NCBI GenBank assembly: GCA_031369365.1
Contig: JANMOP010000080.1
Location: 1 to 64,000, forward strand
Source: Methylotenera_A sp031369365
GTDB lineage: Bacteria > Pseudomonadota > Gammaproteobacteria > Burkholderiales > Methylophilaceae
Direction: 5' to 3'
Length of the DNA: 64,000 nucleotides
Part shown: positions 44,065-51,235 of the stretch, piece after piece
How the letters are laid out: each line of letters begins with the position of its first letter
Position numbering within the stretch: position 1 is the stretch's first letter
The notes under the pieces: generated by a model
Database searches by the model: none
The model's input: the letters and a program-made list of their open reading frames with translations, nothing else
What the model was told of the DNA's origin: nothing
Program-made: the position numbers and the translations under genes

Positions 44065-44556
44065 ATGAAACACATTATTTCACTTCTGATGGAAAACGAA
44101 GCGGGCGGCTTATCGCGCGTGGCGGGCTTATTTTCAGCACGTGGTTATAATATCGAGTCACTTACCGTGGCGGCGACCGAAGACCCCACCATGTCGCGCA
44201 TGACCATTGTCACCAGCGGCTCGGATGAAGTCATTGAGCAAATCATCAAACAACTCAATAAACTTATTGATGTGATAAAAGTGCTAGATTTAAACGATGG
44301 CAAATATATCGAGCGCGAATTAATGTTGGTTAAAGTGAAAGCCACTTCACCGCATCGCGAAGAAATGAAGCGCATGTGTGACATTTTTCGCGGCCGTATT
44401 ATTGATGTAGCAGATGGCTGTTTTACCATTGAGCTTACTGGCTCTGGCAGTAAATTAGATGCTTTTATCGAAAGCTTAGACAAAACTGCGATTTTAGAAA
44501 CGGTGCGTACAGGCGCATCTGGCATAGGTCGTGGTGATAGAATTTTGAAAGTTTAG
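44065..44556 (+). CDS. ilvH: Acetolactate synthase small (regulatory) subunit
   Basis: IlvH (163 aa) gives valine feedback control to the large subunit. The ACT domain start MKHIISLLMENEAGGLSRVAGLFSARGYNIESL and the C-terminal part SGSKLDAFIESL are standard. It begins at the base after the ilvI stop. Confidence 0.97.
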   Translation: MKHIISLLMENEAGGLSRVAGLFSARGYNIESLTVAATEDPTMSRMTIVTSGSDEVIEQIIKQLNKLIDVIKVLDLNDGKYIERELMLVKVKATSPHREEMKRMCDIFRGRIIDVADGCFTIELTGSGSKLDAFIESLDKTAILETVRTGASGIGRGDRILKV

Positions 44557-44561
44557 TTTTT

Positions 44562-44729
44562 AGCCACAGAGAACACCGAGATCACAGAGGGTATATTTGC
44601 AAGAAATTCTGTAATCACTTAATGTTTTTTGTCGCAATATAGATGTTTTTTAATGATGTAATGTTGGTACTTAAGCTGCTGTAGATTCAGAAACAACATG
44701 AGCTGGGTTTTCTCTGTGTTCTCTGTGGC
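44562..44729. repeat. Inverted pair of CACAGAG repeats between ilvH and ilvC
   Basis: The left copy (44562-44590) reads AGCCACAGAGAACACCGAGA, and the right copy (44709-44729), TTTCTCTGTGTTCTCTGTGG, is its inverse. They are ~120 bp apart. The right copy creates a false upstream extension of the ilvC frame to 44698. Confidence 0.7.
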
Positions 44730-44751
44730 AAATATTTTTAGAGGAAATGAA

Positions 44752-45768
44752 ATGAAAGTTTATTACGACAAAGACGCAGACCTTAACTTAATCAAAGCCA
44801 AAAAAGTCACCATCGTGGGTTACGGCTCGCAAGGTCACGCGCACGCAGCCAATCTTAAAGATAGCGGCGTAACTGTCACTATTGGCTTGCGTAAGGGCGG
44901 CAGTTCATGGGCTAAGGCCGTGGCTGCTGGCCATAACGTGCAAGACATTGCCGATGCCGTAAAAGGCGCGGACGTGATCATGTTGTTAATCCCTGATGAA
45001 ACTATGGCGCAGATTTTTAACGAAAACGTGGCGGATAATTTAAAACAAGGTGCTACTTTGGCTTTCGCGCACGGCTTTAACATTCACTACAACCAAATTA
45101 CGCCACGTGCCGATCTTGATGTGATTATGATTGCACCCAAAGGCCCAGGCCACACCGTGCGTAGCGAATACCTAAAAGGTGGCGGCGTACCATCTTTAAT
45201 CGCTGTTTATCAAGATAAATCGGGCAAAGCTAAAGAGTTAGCGCTTTCATACGCGGCCGCTAACGGCGGCACCAAAGGTGGCGTAATCGAGACTGACTTC
45301 CGCGAAGAAACCGAAACGGATTTATTCGGCGAGCAAGCCGTGTTATGCGGCGGCGCAGTTGAGTTAGTTAAAGCTGGCTTCGAAACCTTAGTTGAAGCGG
45401 GCTACGCGCCAGAAATGGCGTATTTTGAATGCCTACATGAATTAAAATTGATTGTGGATTTAATGTACGAAGGCGGCATTGCCAACATGAACTATTCTAT
45501 TAGTAACAACGCGGAATACGGCGAATACGTGACTGGCCCTCAAGTAATTAACGATCAATCACGCGCTGCCATGAAGCAAGCGTTAGCCGACATTCAAAAC
45601 GGTAATTACGCGAAACAATTCATTTTAGAAGGTCGTACCAATTACCCTGAAATGACCGCTAGACGCCGCTTAAACGCAGCTCACCCAATTGAACAAGTAG
45701 GTGGCCAACTTCGCGCGATGATGCCGTGGATTGCGAAAAACAAATTGGTTGATCAATCAAAAAATTGA
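44752..45768 (+). CDS. ilvC: Ketol-acid reductoisomerase
   Basis: IlvC (338 aa, class I) converts acetolactate to dihydroxyisovalerate with NADPH. The nucleotide motif is VTIVGYGSQGHAHAANLKDSG; IAPKGPGHTVRSEY and FGEQAVLCGG carry the metal-binding domain marks. The start at ATG 44752 (MKVYYDKDADL) has GAGGAA upstream. Near its 3' end the sequence TTGATCAATC...ATTGATCAA forms a hairpin across the stop, and the true terminator is at 45840. Confidence 0.97.
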   Translation: MKVYYDKDADLNLIKAKKVTIVGYGSQGHAHAANLKDSGVTVTIGLRKGGSSWAKAVAAGHNVQDIADAVKGADVIMLLIPDETMAQIFNENVADNLKQGATLAFAHGFNIHYNQITPRADLDVIMIAPKGPGHTVRSEYLKGGGVPSLIAVYQDKSGKAKELALSYAAANGGTKGGVIETDFREETETDLFGEQAVLCGGAVELVKAGFETLVEAGYAPEMAYFECLHELKLIVDLMYEGGIANMNYSISNNAEYGEYVTGPQVINDQSRAAMKQALADIQNGNYAKQFILEGRTNYPEMTARRRLNAAHPIEQVGGQLRAMMPWIAKNKLVDQSKN

Positions 45769-45839
45769 TCAATTTATTATGTTTCAATCAAAAAACTAGT
45801 TCTTAGTCGTTAGTTAATAGACTTTAGTTTTTAATTTCT

Positions 45840-45873
45840 AAAAGGGCAAATCGTTAAACGCTTTGCCCTTTTT
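45840..45873 (+). terminator. Intrinsic terminator of the ilv operon
   Basis: The stem AAAGGGCAAA ... TTTGCCCTTT with a loop of ~11 bases is followed by T residues. It lies 72 bp after ilvC. Confidence 0.85.
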
Positions 45874-45880
45874 TCAACTT

Positions 45881-45908
45881 CGTCATTCCCGCTTTCGCGG
45901 GAATGACG
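45881..45908. repeat. CGTCATTCCCGC palindrome
   Basis: The arms CGTCATTCCCGC and GCGGGAATGACG are perfect 12-bp inverse copies around TTTC. It ends 18 bp before the psd start and belongs to the family at 36119-36199. Confidence 0.85.
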
Positions 45909-45926
45909 GGAATTAAGGAAACACAT

Positions 45927-46787
45927 TTGAAACCCAGCATTCTTTTACAATACCTACTCCCCAAGCAAGCATTGACGCGGCTTGCAGGCATACTCGCTAA
46001 CAAACAATGTGGCGCACTAACAACCAATGTCATCACATGGTTTGTAAAACGCTATAGCGTGAACATGAATGAGGCAGCGAATACAGATATTGCCAGCTAT
46101 AAAAGTTTTAACGATTTTTTTACGCGCCCACTTAAAACAGGCGCAAGGCCACTTGCCGATGCTGAATTTATTTGCCCTGTCGATGGCGCAATAAGTCAAT
46201 TTGGAAGTGTTGAGAAAGACCAAATTTTTCAAGCCAAAGGCCACCACTATTCAACATTGGCACTGCTTGCAGGCCAACAAGCATTGGCAACCAAGTTTGA
46301 GAATGGCCATTTTGCTTGCCTTTATTTAAGCCCCAAAGATTACCACCGCATTCACATGCCATGTGATGGCGCGCTTAAAAGCATGGCTTATGTGCCTGGC
46401 GATTTGTTCTCGGTAAACCCTAATACCGCAGCCAATGTACCCAATTTATTCGTGCGCAATGAGCGTTTGGTGTGTGAGTTTGAATCTGCTATACACGGTA
46501 CGTTTGTGATGGTGCTGGTAGGTGCGACCATTGTCGGCAGCATGGCAACGGTTTGGCACGAAGCGATTGATGGTGCAAATAATGGCATTATTAATCCGCC
46601 GCGCTCTAAAAACATACGCAGCTGGAACTATGAAAATATCCATCTAAAACAAGGGGATGAGATGGGACGTTTCTTGCTAGGTTCTACTGTGGTAATGTTG
46701 TTTGAAAAAGATGCATTGCAATTAAATGCCGATTGGCAGCCTGCCCGCTCAATTAGGCTCGGTGAAGCAATGGGAAATGCCTTATAG
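45927..46787 (+). CDS. psd: Phosphatidylserine decarboxylase
   Basis: Psd (286 aa from this start) makes phosphatidylethanolamine at the inner membrane. The self-cleavage site LGST is at about residues 251-254 (GRFLLGSTVVMLF), forming the pyruvoyl group on Ser253; YLSPKDYHRIHMP and FNDFFTRPL are family motifs. I chose TTG 45927 because AAGGAA lies 6 bases upstream; an ATG at 45903 falls inside the palindromic repeat region. Confidence 0.93.
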   Translation: MKPSILLQYLLPKQALTRLAGILANKQCGALTTNVITWFVKRYSVNMNEAANTDIASYKSFNDFFTRPLKTGARPLADAEFICPVDGAISQFGSVEKDQIFQAKGHHYSTLALLAGQQALATKFENGHFACLYLSPKDYHRIHMPCDGALKSMAYVPGDLFSVNPNTAANVPNLFVRNERLVCEFESAIHGTFVMVLVGATIVGSMATVWHEAIDGANNGIINPPRSKNIRSWNYENIHLKQGDEMGRFLLGSTVVMLFEKDALQLNADWQPARSIRLGEAMGNAL

Positions 46788-46842
46788 TAGCGGCGACTCG
46801 CCGCGACTTACAAAAAATCGGCACGAGGGCGTGCCTCCTGCA
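46786..46842. repeat. REP/BIME-like two-hairpin element A
   Basis: It starts in the psd stop and reads GTAGCGGCGACTCGCCGCGA, a spacer, then GGCACGAGGGCGTGCCTCCT. Two hairpins: GCGGC/GCCGC and GGCACG/CGTGCC. Related copies are at 48505 and 49343. It lies between convergent psd and rppH. Confidence 0.75.
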
Positions 46843-46846
46843 AAAT

Positions 46847-47380
46847 CTACAACTGCTTTGTAGCGCCTTTGGTGTTCGGGTTAGAGGTATGCGGGCTAGA
46901 TTTAATCTTATGATGCAAATGCGTCGATAACTCATTCAATGCCAACTTATACACCTCGCGCTTAAAGTCAATCACATCTTCAAGCGGCACCCAATAGTCA
47001 GACCAGCGCCATGCATCAAACTCGGGGTGATTGCTTGCCCGTAAGGAAACATCGGTATCACGGCCCACCATGCGCAGCAAATACCAAATTTGTTTTTGGC
47101 CTTTGTAACTACCGCGCCACTCGCGTTTTACCCAACTCGAAGGCACTTCATAGCGCAACCAATCACGCGTACGGCCCATAATCTCCACATGCTCAGGACG
47201 TAAGCCGACCTCCTCCATCAGCTCACGATACATGGCCTGTTCTGGGCTTTCGCCATGGTTAATACCACCTTGTGGAAACTGCCAAGCGTGCTCTCTGATA
47301 CGCTTGCCCCAAAACACCTGATTTTGAGCGTTACACAGAATAATCCCCACATTCGGGCGAAATCCGTCACGATCTAACAT
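46847..47380 (-). CDS. rppH: RNA pyrophosphohydrolase
   Basis: RppH (177 aa) removes pyrophosphate from 5' ends of mRNA to trigger decay. RDGFRPNVGIILCN starts the domain; the Nudix box is GGINHGESPEQAMYRELMEE, and YLLRMVGRD fits RppH. The C-terminal tail (residues ~150-177) is basic and low in conservation. It is convergent with psd. Confidence 0.95.
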   Translation of the reverse strand: MLDRDGFRPNVGIILCNAQNQVFWGKRIREHAWQFPQGGINHGESPEQAMYRELMEEVGLRPEHVEIMGRTRDWLRYEVPSSWVKREWRGSYKGQKQIWYLLRMVGRDTDVSLRASNHPEFDAWRWSDYWVPLEDVIDFKREVYKLALNELSTHLHHKIKSSPHTSNPNTKGATKQL

Positions 47381-47526
47381 ATTGCGACTACCTAAAATAT
47401 TTGTTATATTTTTTCATATTTTGGTCACTTTTGAAAGCTGTATTTAGAAAAGCCGTTTTAAAAAGCTGTTTTAAAAAGCAGTTCCCGTATTTGAGAAATT
47501 ACACAATTACTTCTACAATGCTATTA

Positions 47527-48465
47527 ATGAAAACAATCCTTTTACTAGCGCTATTACAGCTGGCTGCCTGCGCGCCAATTCAACAGAGTACCGCCTATAT
47601 CACCAACCAAGGCGATAACACGGTTTCCGTGGTGGATATCGCAGCAGCCAAGGTCATTCACACCATCGCCGTGGACAAAGCGCCTGTAGGCGTAGCGGTT
47701 TCCGCCAAGTTAAAACGCGCGTTTATTACCAATGTAGAAAGCAGCAATATTTCAGTAATCGATACGCAAACCAATCAAGTTGTTGAAAGCATTGCCCTGC
47801 AAGGCTCGCCAGTGGGCGTTGCTATAGCACCTAATAATAAAACTTTATATGTGGCAGATTGGTATAGCGACCGCATATTGGCAATTGATACCGCCAATTA
47901 TAAAAATCAGCGCGAAGTCATCGTCGCCAAAGCACCTGCTGGCTTGGTGATAAGCGCAGACAGCAAAACTTTATACGTCGCCGCGCGCGATAGTAATGAA
48001 ATCGCAATAATCGATACTGCAACAATGGCAATCACTAAGCGCATTGCAGTTGGCACGCATCCGTTTGGCGTATCAGTCATGGGCGATTCTTTATATGTCG
48101 TCAATGTGTATGAAAATAGCGTATCGCTAATCAATACAAAAACTTGGCAACAAACCAAGATTAAAGTGGGCGAACACCCGTATTGCGCGGTGGCCAGCCC
48201 TGATAACAAAACCTTATATGTCAGCAATACGCAAGATGACACGGTATCTGTCATTGATTTAGCCACCCAAAAAACACTCGCAACGATTGAAGTTGGCATG
48301 ACACCAGAAGGCATAAGCTATGACGTGGCGGCCAAGCTGGTATTGGTCGCCAGTTGGGGTGAGAATAAAGTCAGCGTAATAGACGCGACGACAAATAAGC
48401 TAAAGGGTCATATTAAAACGGGCGATAAAAGCCGTGCTTTCGGAGAATTCATATTGTACGAATAA
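47527..48465 (+). CDS. YVTN-family beta-propeller lipoprotein
   Basis: From ATG 47527 (or 47518) the product has a lipobox signal (LLLALLQLAAC), so it is likely an outer- or inner-membrane lipoprotein. The rest is about seven repeats of ~40 residues with TLYVAD, AIIDTAT and VSVIDLATQKTLATIEVG signatures, the YVTN beta-propeller type. Similar proteins accompany PQQ or cytochrome alcohol-oxidation systems. A longer frame back to 47401 would run through AT-rich repeated sequence and is not supported. Confidence 0.85.
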   Translation: MKTILLLALLQLAACAPIQQSTAYITNQGDNTVSVVDIAAAKVIHTIAVDKAPVGVAVSAKLKRAFITNVESSNISVIDTQTNQVVESIALQGSPVGVAIAPNNKTLYVADWYSDRILAIDTANYKNQREVIVAKAPAGLVISADSKTLYVAARDSNEIAIIDTATMAITKRIAVGTHPFGVSVMGDSLYVVNVYENSVSLINTKTWQQTKIKVGEHPYCAVASPDNKTLYVSNTQDDTVSVIDLATQKTLATIEVGMTPEGISYDVAAKLVLVASWGENKVSVIDATTNKLKGHIKTGDKSRAFGEFILYE

Positions 48466-48504
48466 TGATGTGGCACAATATTTTTATACTTCTGCACCCA
48501 CCCT

Positions 48505-48566
48505 TGTAGCAGCGGCGACTCGCCGCGATTAACAGAAAAAATCGGCGCGAGGGTGCGCCTCCTACA
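48505..48566. repeat. REP/BIME-like two-hairpin element B
   Basis: GTAGCAGCGGCGACTCGCCG and, after a spacer, GGCGCGAGGGTGCGCCTCCT. The second hairpin pairs GGCGC with GCGCC where copy A pairs GGCAC with GTGCC, a compensated change. The 280-bp gap 48466-48745 otherwise holds nothing I can name. Confidence 0.75.
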
Positions 48567-48745
48567 TACGACCTTTCAAGAGATTTATCTCTTAGAAAGT
48601 CGGAGTGCCTGTGGTGCGAAAAACTTTGCCGCGTCAACGCCACTCTGTATCAAGCGTTACTCAAATCGTGGGCAACTTGCCGCAACTGATTTATAATGAC
48701 GTGTTGTTTTACTTATTTACTTGCATTACTTATTGGAGATTTTGA

Positions 48746-49270
48746 ATGAAAAAGTTTTTAGCATTGCTTGCCTTAGCAATTTTGCCACTTAGCGCAGCAG
48801 CGCATGGCCCCAGCCCACAAAAAGTAGAAAAAACCATCACCATTAAAGCACCACCAGCCAAAGTGTGGGCAATGGTGAAAGACTTTGGCAACATGCACAG
48901 TTGGCATCCAGCCATTGCCAGCACCAAATTAGAGAAAAAAGGCGAAGAAACGTTTAGAACGCTCACATTAAAATCTGGCGGCGATATTTATGAAAAACTT
49001 CGCAGCGCTGATGACGCGGCCATGAAGATGAAATATGAAATCGTCAGTGGCGTAGCGCCTGTGGCCGATTACAACGCATTTATGACTGTAACCGCTGGCC
49101 CAGGCGCTGGTGAAAGCACGGTCACATGGGTAGGTCGCTTTTATCGTACTTATAAATTAAACCCACCTATACCAGCAGGCCAAGATGACGAAACTGCGGT
49201 GAGCTTTATCACTGGCGTGTTTGATAGCGGTTTAGCTGGCTTAAAAAAGGCTGCCGAAAACTCAAAGTAA
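48746..49270 (+). CDS. Exported SRPBCC (MxaD-like) protein
   Basis: The 174-aa protein has a cleavable signal (MKKFLALLALAILPLSAAAH) and a SRPBCC/START-like fold: VEKTITIKAPPAKVWAMVKDFGNMHSWHPA, then LTLKSGGDIYEKL. This pattern resembles MxaD of methylotrophs, a periplasmic protein that aids methanol dehydrogenase to cytochrome cL electron transfer. It is preceded by the YVTN propeller lipoprotein. The MxaD assignment is inference from the fold, not a proven orthology. Confidence 0.75.
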   Translation: MKKFLALLALAILPLSAAAHGPSPQKVEKTITIKAPPAKVWAMVKDFGNMHSWHPAIASTKLEKKGEETFRTLTLKSGGDIYEKLRSADDAAMKMKYEIVSGVAPVADYNAFMTVTAGPGAGESTVTWVGRFYRTYKLNPPIPAGQDDETAVSFITGVFDSGLAGLKKAAENSK

Positions 49271-49342
49271 CAAGCCAGGCAACTGGCGCAACATCTAAAT
49301 CATCAAGCAGCAAAAAACCTTGGTGGAAGTTTTGGTAACACT

Positions 49343-49396
49343 CTAGGAGCGGCGACTCGCCACGATAAAACATCGGTACGAAGGCGTGCCTCCTAC
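49343..49396. repeat. REP/BIME-like two-hairpin element C
   Basis: TAGGAGCGGCGACTCGCCAC, a short spacer, then GGTACGAAGGCGTGCCTCCT. The right hairpin keeps pairing with one G-T pair. It is part of the repeat-rich gap 49271-50058. Confidence 0.65.
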
Positions 49397-49414
49397 ACGC
49401 CATTAGGAACGTCT

Positions 49415-49478
49415 AGTAGCAGCGAACAAAGTATAGCACTAACTATTATCGCTTCGGGGCTGCAAGCCCCTCCTACAA
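49415..49478. repeat. Related repeat with GGGGCTGCAAGCCCC hairpin
   Basis: TAGTAGCAGCGAACAAAG followed by GCTTCGGGGCTGCAAGCCCC and TCCTACA. It has the same TAG...CCTAC ends as elements A-C but a different stem. Confidence 0.55.
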
Positions 49479-49541
49479 AAACCAAGCCAAAGGTAACCTC
49501 GATGCACTGAAATGAAATCAAGGTTTAACGTTAACAACAAT

Positions 49542-49568
49542 AACCCCTGCATTTTGCGGGGTTTTGTT
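49542..49568 (+). terminator. Intrinsic terminator in the gap after the MxaD-like gene
   Basis: AACCCC, then a GCA/TGC inner stem around TTT, then GGGG and a T run. It lies 271 bp after the gene stop, beyond the repeats; it may end that transcript or an unrecognised RNA. Confidence 0.65.
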
Positions 49569-49616
49569 TTGCGCGTCACCTATATCCACAATTATCACTG
49601 AGGCTACCAGTTTCAC

Positions 49617-49757
49617 CGTCATTGCAAGGAACTACGTGAGGAAGCAATCCACACGACCGTCATTGCGAGGAACAGCGTGACGAAGCAATCTATTATAAAT
49701 ATTTCAAGAAAATACTAGATTGCCACGCCTAAATTAAACCTTAGGCTCGCAATGACA
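49617..49757. repeat. CGTCATTGCGAGGAAC repeat cluster
   Basis: Two direct copies (49617-49650 and 49657-49691) of CCGTCATTGCGAGGAACAGC type with GAAGCAATC ends, then an inverted part copy (49716-49757) ending GGCTCGCAATGACAG. This family is widespread in bacteria. The gap from 49271 to 50058 (788 bp) consists of these repeats, two terminator hairpins and the pilin promoter. Confidence 0.8.
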
Positions 49758-49812
49758 GCAAAATGGGTGACATAAATTGTAGGTGATGACACTTTTTGTC
49801 AGTTAATTTTTT

Positions 49813-49839
49813 AAAAAGCTGGTGCAACCCCGCTTTTTT
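49813..49839 (+). terminator. Terminator-like hairpin one period upstream of pilin unit 1
   Basis: AAAAAGC with GCTTTTTT in imperfect pairing. It sits exactly 651 bp before the terminator at 50464 and 1302 bp before that at 51115, matching the pilin repeat period. This suggests it is the end of a lost third unit. Confidence 0.6.
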
Positions 49840-49949
49840 GATTGCTTAATTTACATGCCTTTACAATTAAGTTTAAAACAACCCATTAATTACAAACAAT
49901 AAAATATTTATTTATTTAAAAACAACTAGTTAAATGCATATAAGCAAAG

Positions 49950-49966
49950 TTGGCACAGCCGTTGCT
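49950..49966 (+). promoter_or_regulatory. Sigma54 promoter of pilin gene 1
   Basis: TTGGCACAGCCGTTGCT fits the -24/-12 consensus (TGGCAC-N5-TTGC). It lies 93 bp before the pilin ATG. Sigma54 promoters typically drive major pilin genes. Confidence 0.8.
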
Positions 49967-50058
49967 AATGGTTATTTAAGCACTGGTATCAACAACTTAA
50001 ACAGTGTTTGATTATTATGTGTATTTATTACTCTGTTTTTTTACTAAAGGAATTTAAA

Positions 50059-50445
50059 ATGAAACAAATCCAAAAAGGTTTTACCTTAATTGAGCTGATG
50101 ATTGTAATTGCAATTATCGGTATTTTGGCTGCAGTTGCTTTGCCGCAATACAAAAACTACACGCAAAAGTCTGCAAACTCTGCATGTCTTTCTGAGGCAA
50201 CTGGTTACGTACGCGGTGCTACTGCTGCTATCGGCAATGCTGACCTAGCTTTATGGCCAGCCATCACTGTGAGTGCTTGCAGAACCGCTTACCCAACAGC
50301 ACCAGCTAGCTTAGCTGCCCTTGCTGCTTTAGCGGGAACTACTTACAGCAATGTCCCAAAAGCACCTGGTGGTGTTGTACCTGGCACTACTACAGCGGTA
50401 GCCGTGGCATGCCCTTACGATACTGGTAACTGCTCAGTTAGCTAA
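50059..50445 (+). CDS. pilA: Type IV pilin, tandem copy 1
   Basis: The 128-aa prepilin starts at ATG 50059 (AAAGGA upstream). The leader MKQIQKG is cut before Phe, giving FTLIELMIVIAIIGILAAVALP with Glu5. The globular part has Cys pairs (SACLSEA, SACRTAY, ACPYDTGNCSVS), the C-terminal pair making the D-loop. The last residue is Ser. It has its own sigma54-type promoter and terminator and is followed by a near-identical copy 651 bp on. Confidence 0.95.
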   Translation: MKQIQKGFTLIELMIVIAIIGILAAVALPQYKNYTQKSANSACLSEATGYVRGATAAIGNADLALWPAITVSACRTAYPTAPASLAALAALAGTTYSNVPKAPGGVVPGTTTAVAVACPYDTGNCSVS

Positions 50446-50463
50446 TTAATTAGTGATGCTTTT

Positions 50464-50491
50464 AAAAAAGCAGGGTAAATCCTGCTTTTTT
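50464..50491 (+). terminator. Terminator after pilin 1
   Basis: AAAAAAGCAGG / CCTGCTTTTTT with a 6-base loop, 18 bp after the pilin stop. It is part of the 651-bp repeated unit. Confidence 0.9.
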
Positions 50492-50600
50492 AATTTTAAT
50501 TTACACACGTTAACAATTAAGCCTTAAAAACACCTACCAATTATCTTCAAAGAAATATTTATATTTTTAGAATCATTGCTTTATGTATTTAAAAGCAAAG

Positions 50601-50617
50601 TTGGCACAGCTGTTGCT
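50601..50617 (+). promoter_or_regulatory. Sigma54 promoter of pilin gene 2
   Basis: TTGGCACAGCTGTTGCT, the same -24/-12 layout as copy 1 and 651 bp downstream of it, showing that the promoter was duplicated with the gene. Confidence 0.8.
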
Positions 50618-50709
50618 CATACTTATTTAAGCACTAGTATCAACTATTTAACAGTGTTTGATTAATATGTGTATTTATTACTCTGTTTTTTTTACTAAAG
50701 GAATTTAAA

Positions 50710-51096
50710 ATGAAACAAATCCAAAAAGGTTTTACCCTAATCGAGTTGATGATTGTAATTGCAATTATTGGTATTTTGGCAGCGGTTGCTTTGCCACAAT
50801 ACAAAAACTACACACAAAAATCTGCAAACTCTGCCTGTCTTTCTGAAGCGACTGGTTACGTGCGTGGCGCTACTGCTGCTATCGGCAATGCTGACCTAGC
50901 TTTATGGCCAACAATCACAGTCAGTGCTTGCACTACTGCTTACCCAGCTGCACCAACTACCTTAGCTTTATTGGCTGCTTTAGCGGGTACTACTTACAGC
51001 AATGTCCCAAAAGCACCTGGTGGTGTTGTACCTGGCACTACTACAGCGGTAGCCGTGGCATGCCCTTACGATACTGGCAACTGCTCAATTAGCTAA
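50710..51096 (+). CDS. pilA: Type IV pilin, tandem copy 2
   Basis: The 128-aa prepilin is the same length as copy 1 and differs by about seven residues, nearly all in a patch at about 66-88 (WPTITVSACTTAYPAAPTTLALL). The leader, helix, and last 40 residues are almost unchanged, ending GNCSIS with a terminal Ser. Promoter, leader and terminator are also duplicated. Retention of two copies with a variable patch hints at antigenic or functional variation. Confidence 0.95.
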   Translation: MKQIQKGFTLIELMIVIAIIGILAAVALPQYKNYTQKSANSACLSEATGYVRGATAAIGNADLALWPTITVSACTTAYPAAPTTLALLAALAGTTYSNVPKAPGGVVPGTTTAVAVACPYDTGNCSIS

Positions 51097-51114
51097 TTAA
51101 TTAGTGATACTTTT

Positions 51115-51140
51115 AAAAAAGAGGCTTTAGCCTCTTTTTT
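51115..51140 (+). terminator. Terminator after pilin 2
   Basis: AAAAAAGAGGC / GCCTCTTTTTT around TTTA, 18 bp after the stop. Its stem differs from that of copy 1 but stays fully paired. Confidence 0.92.
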
Positions 51141-51235
51141 ATTGCCTGTCACTTTCAGCAATCTATCGTTTTATTGCCTAATGTGTTATTTTACTTTATA
51201 AATTTTAAAACAAAATTATCAATTCAGGTCTCATT

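Noticed and set aside
49343..49757. CRISPR array
   Set aside because: Copies are few, of different families, palindromic, not evenly spaced, and there are no cas genes.
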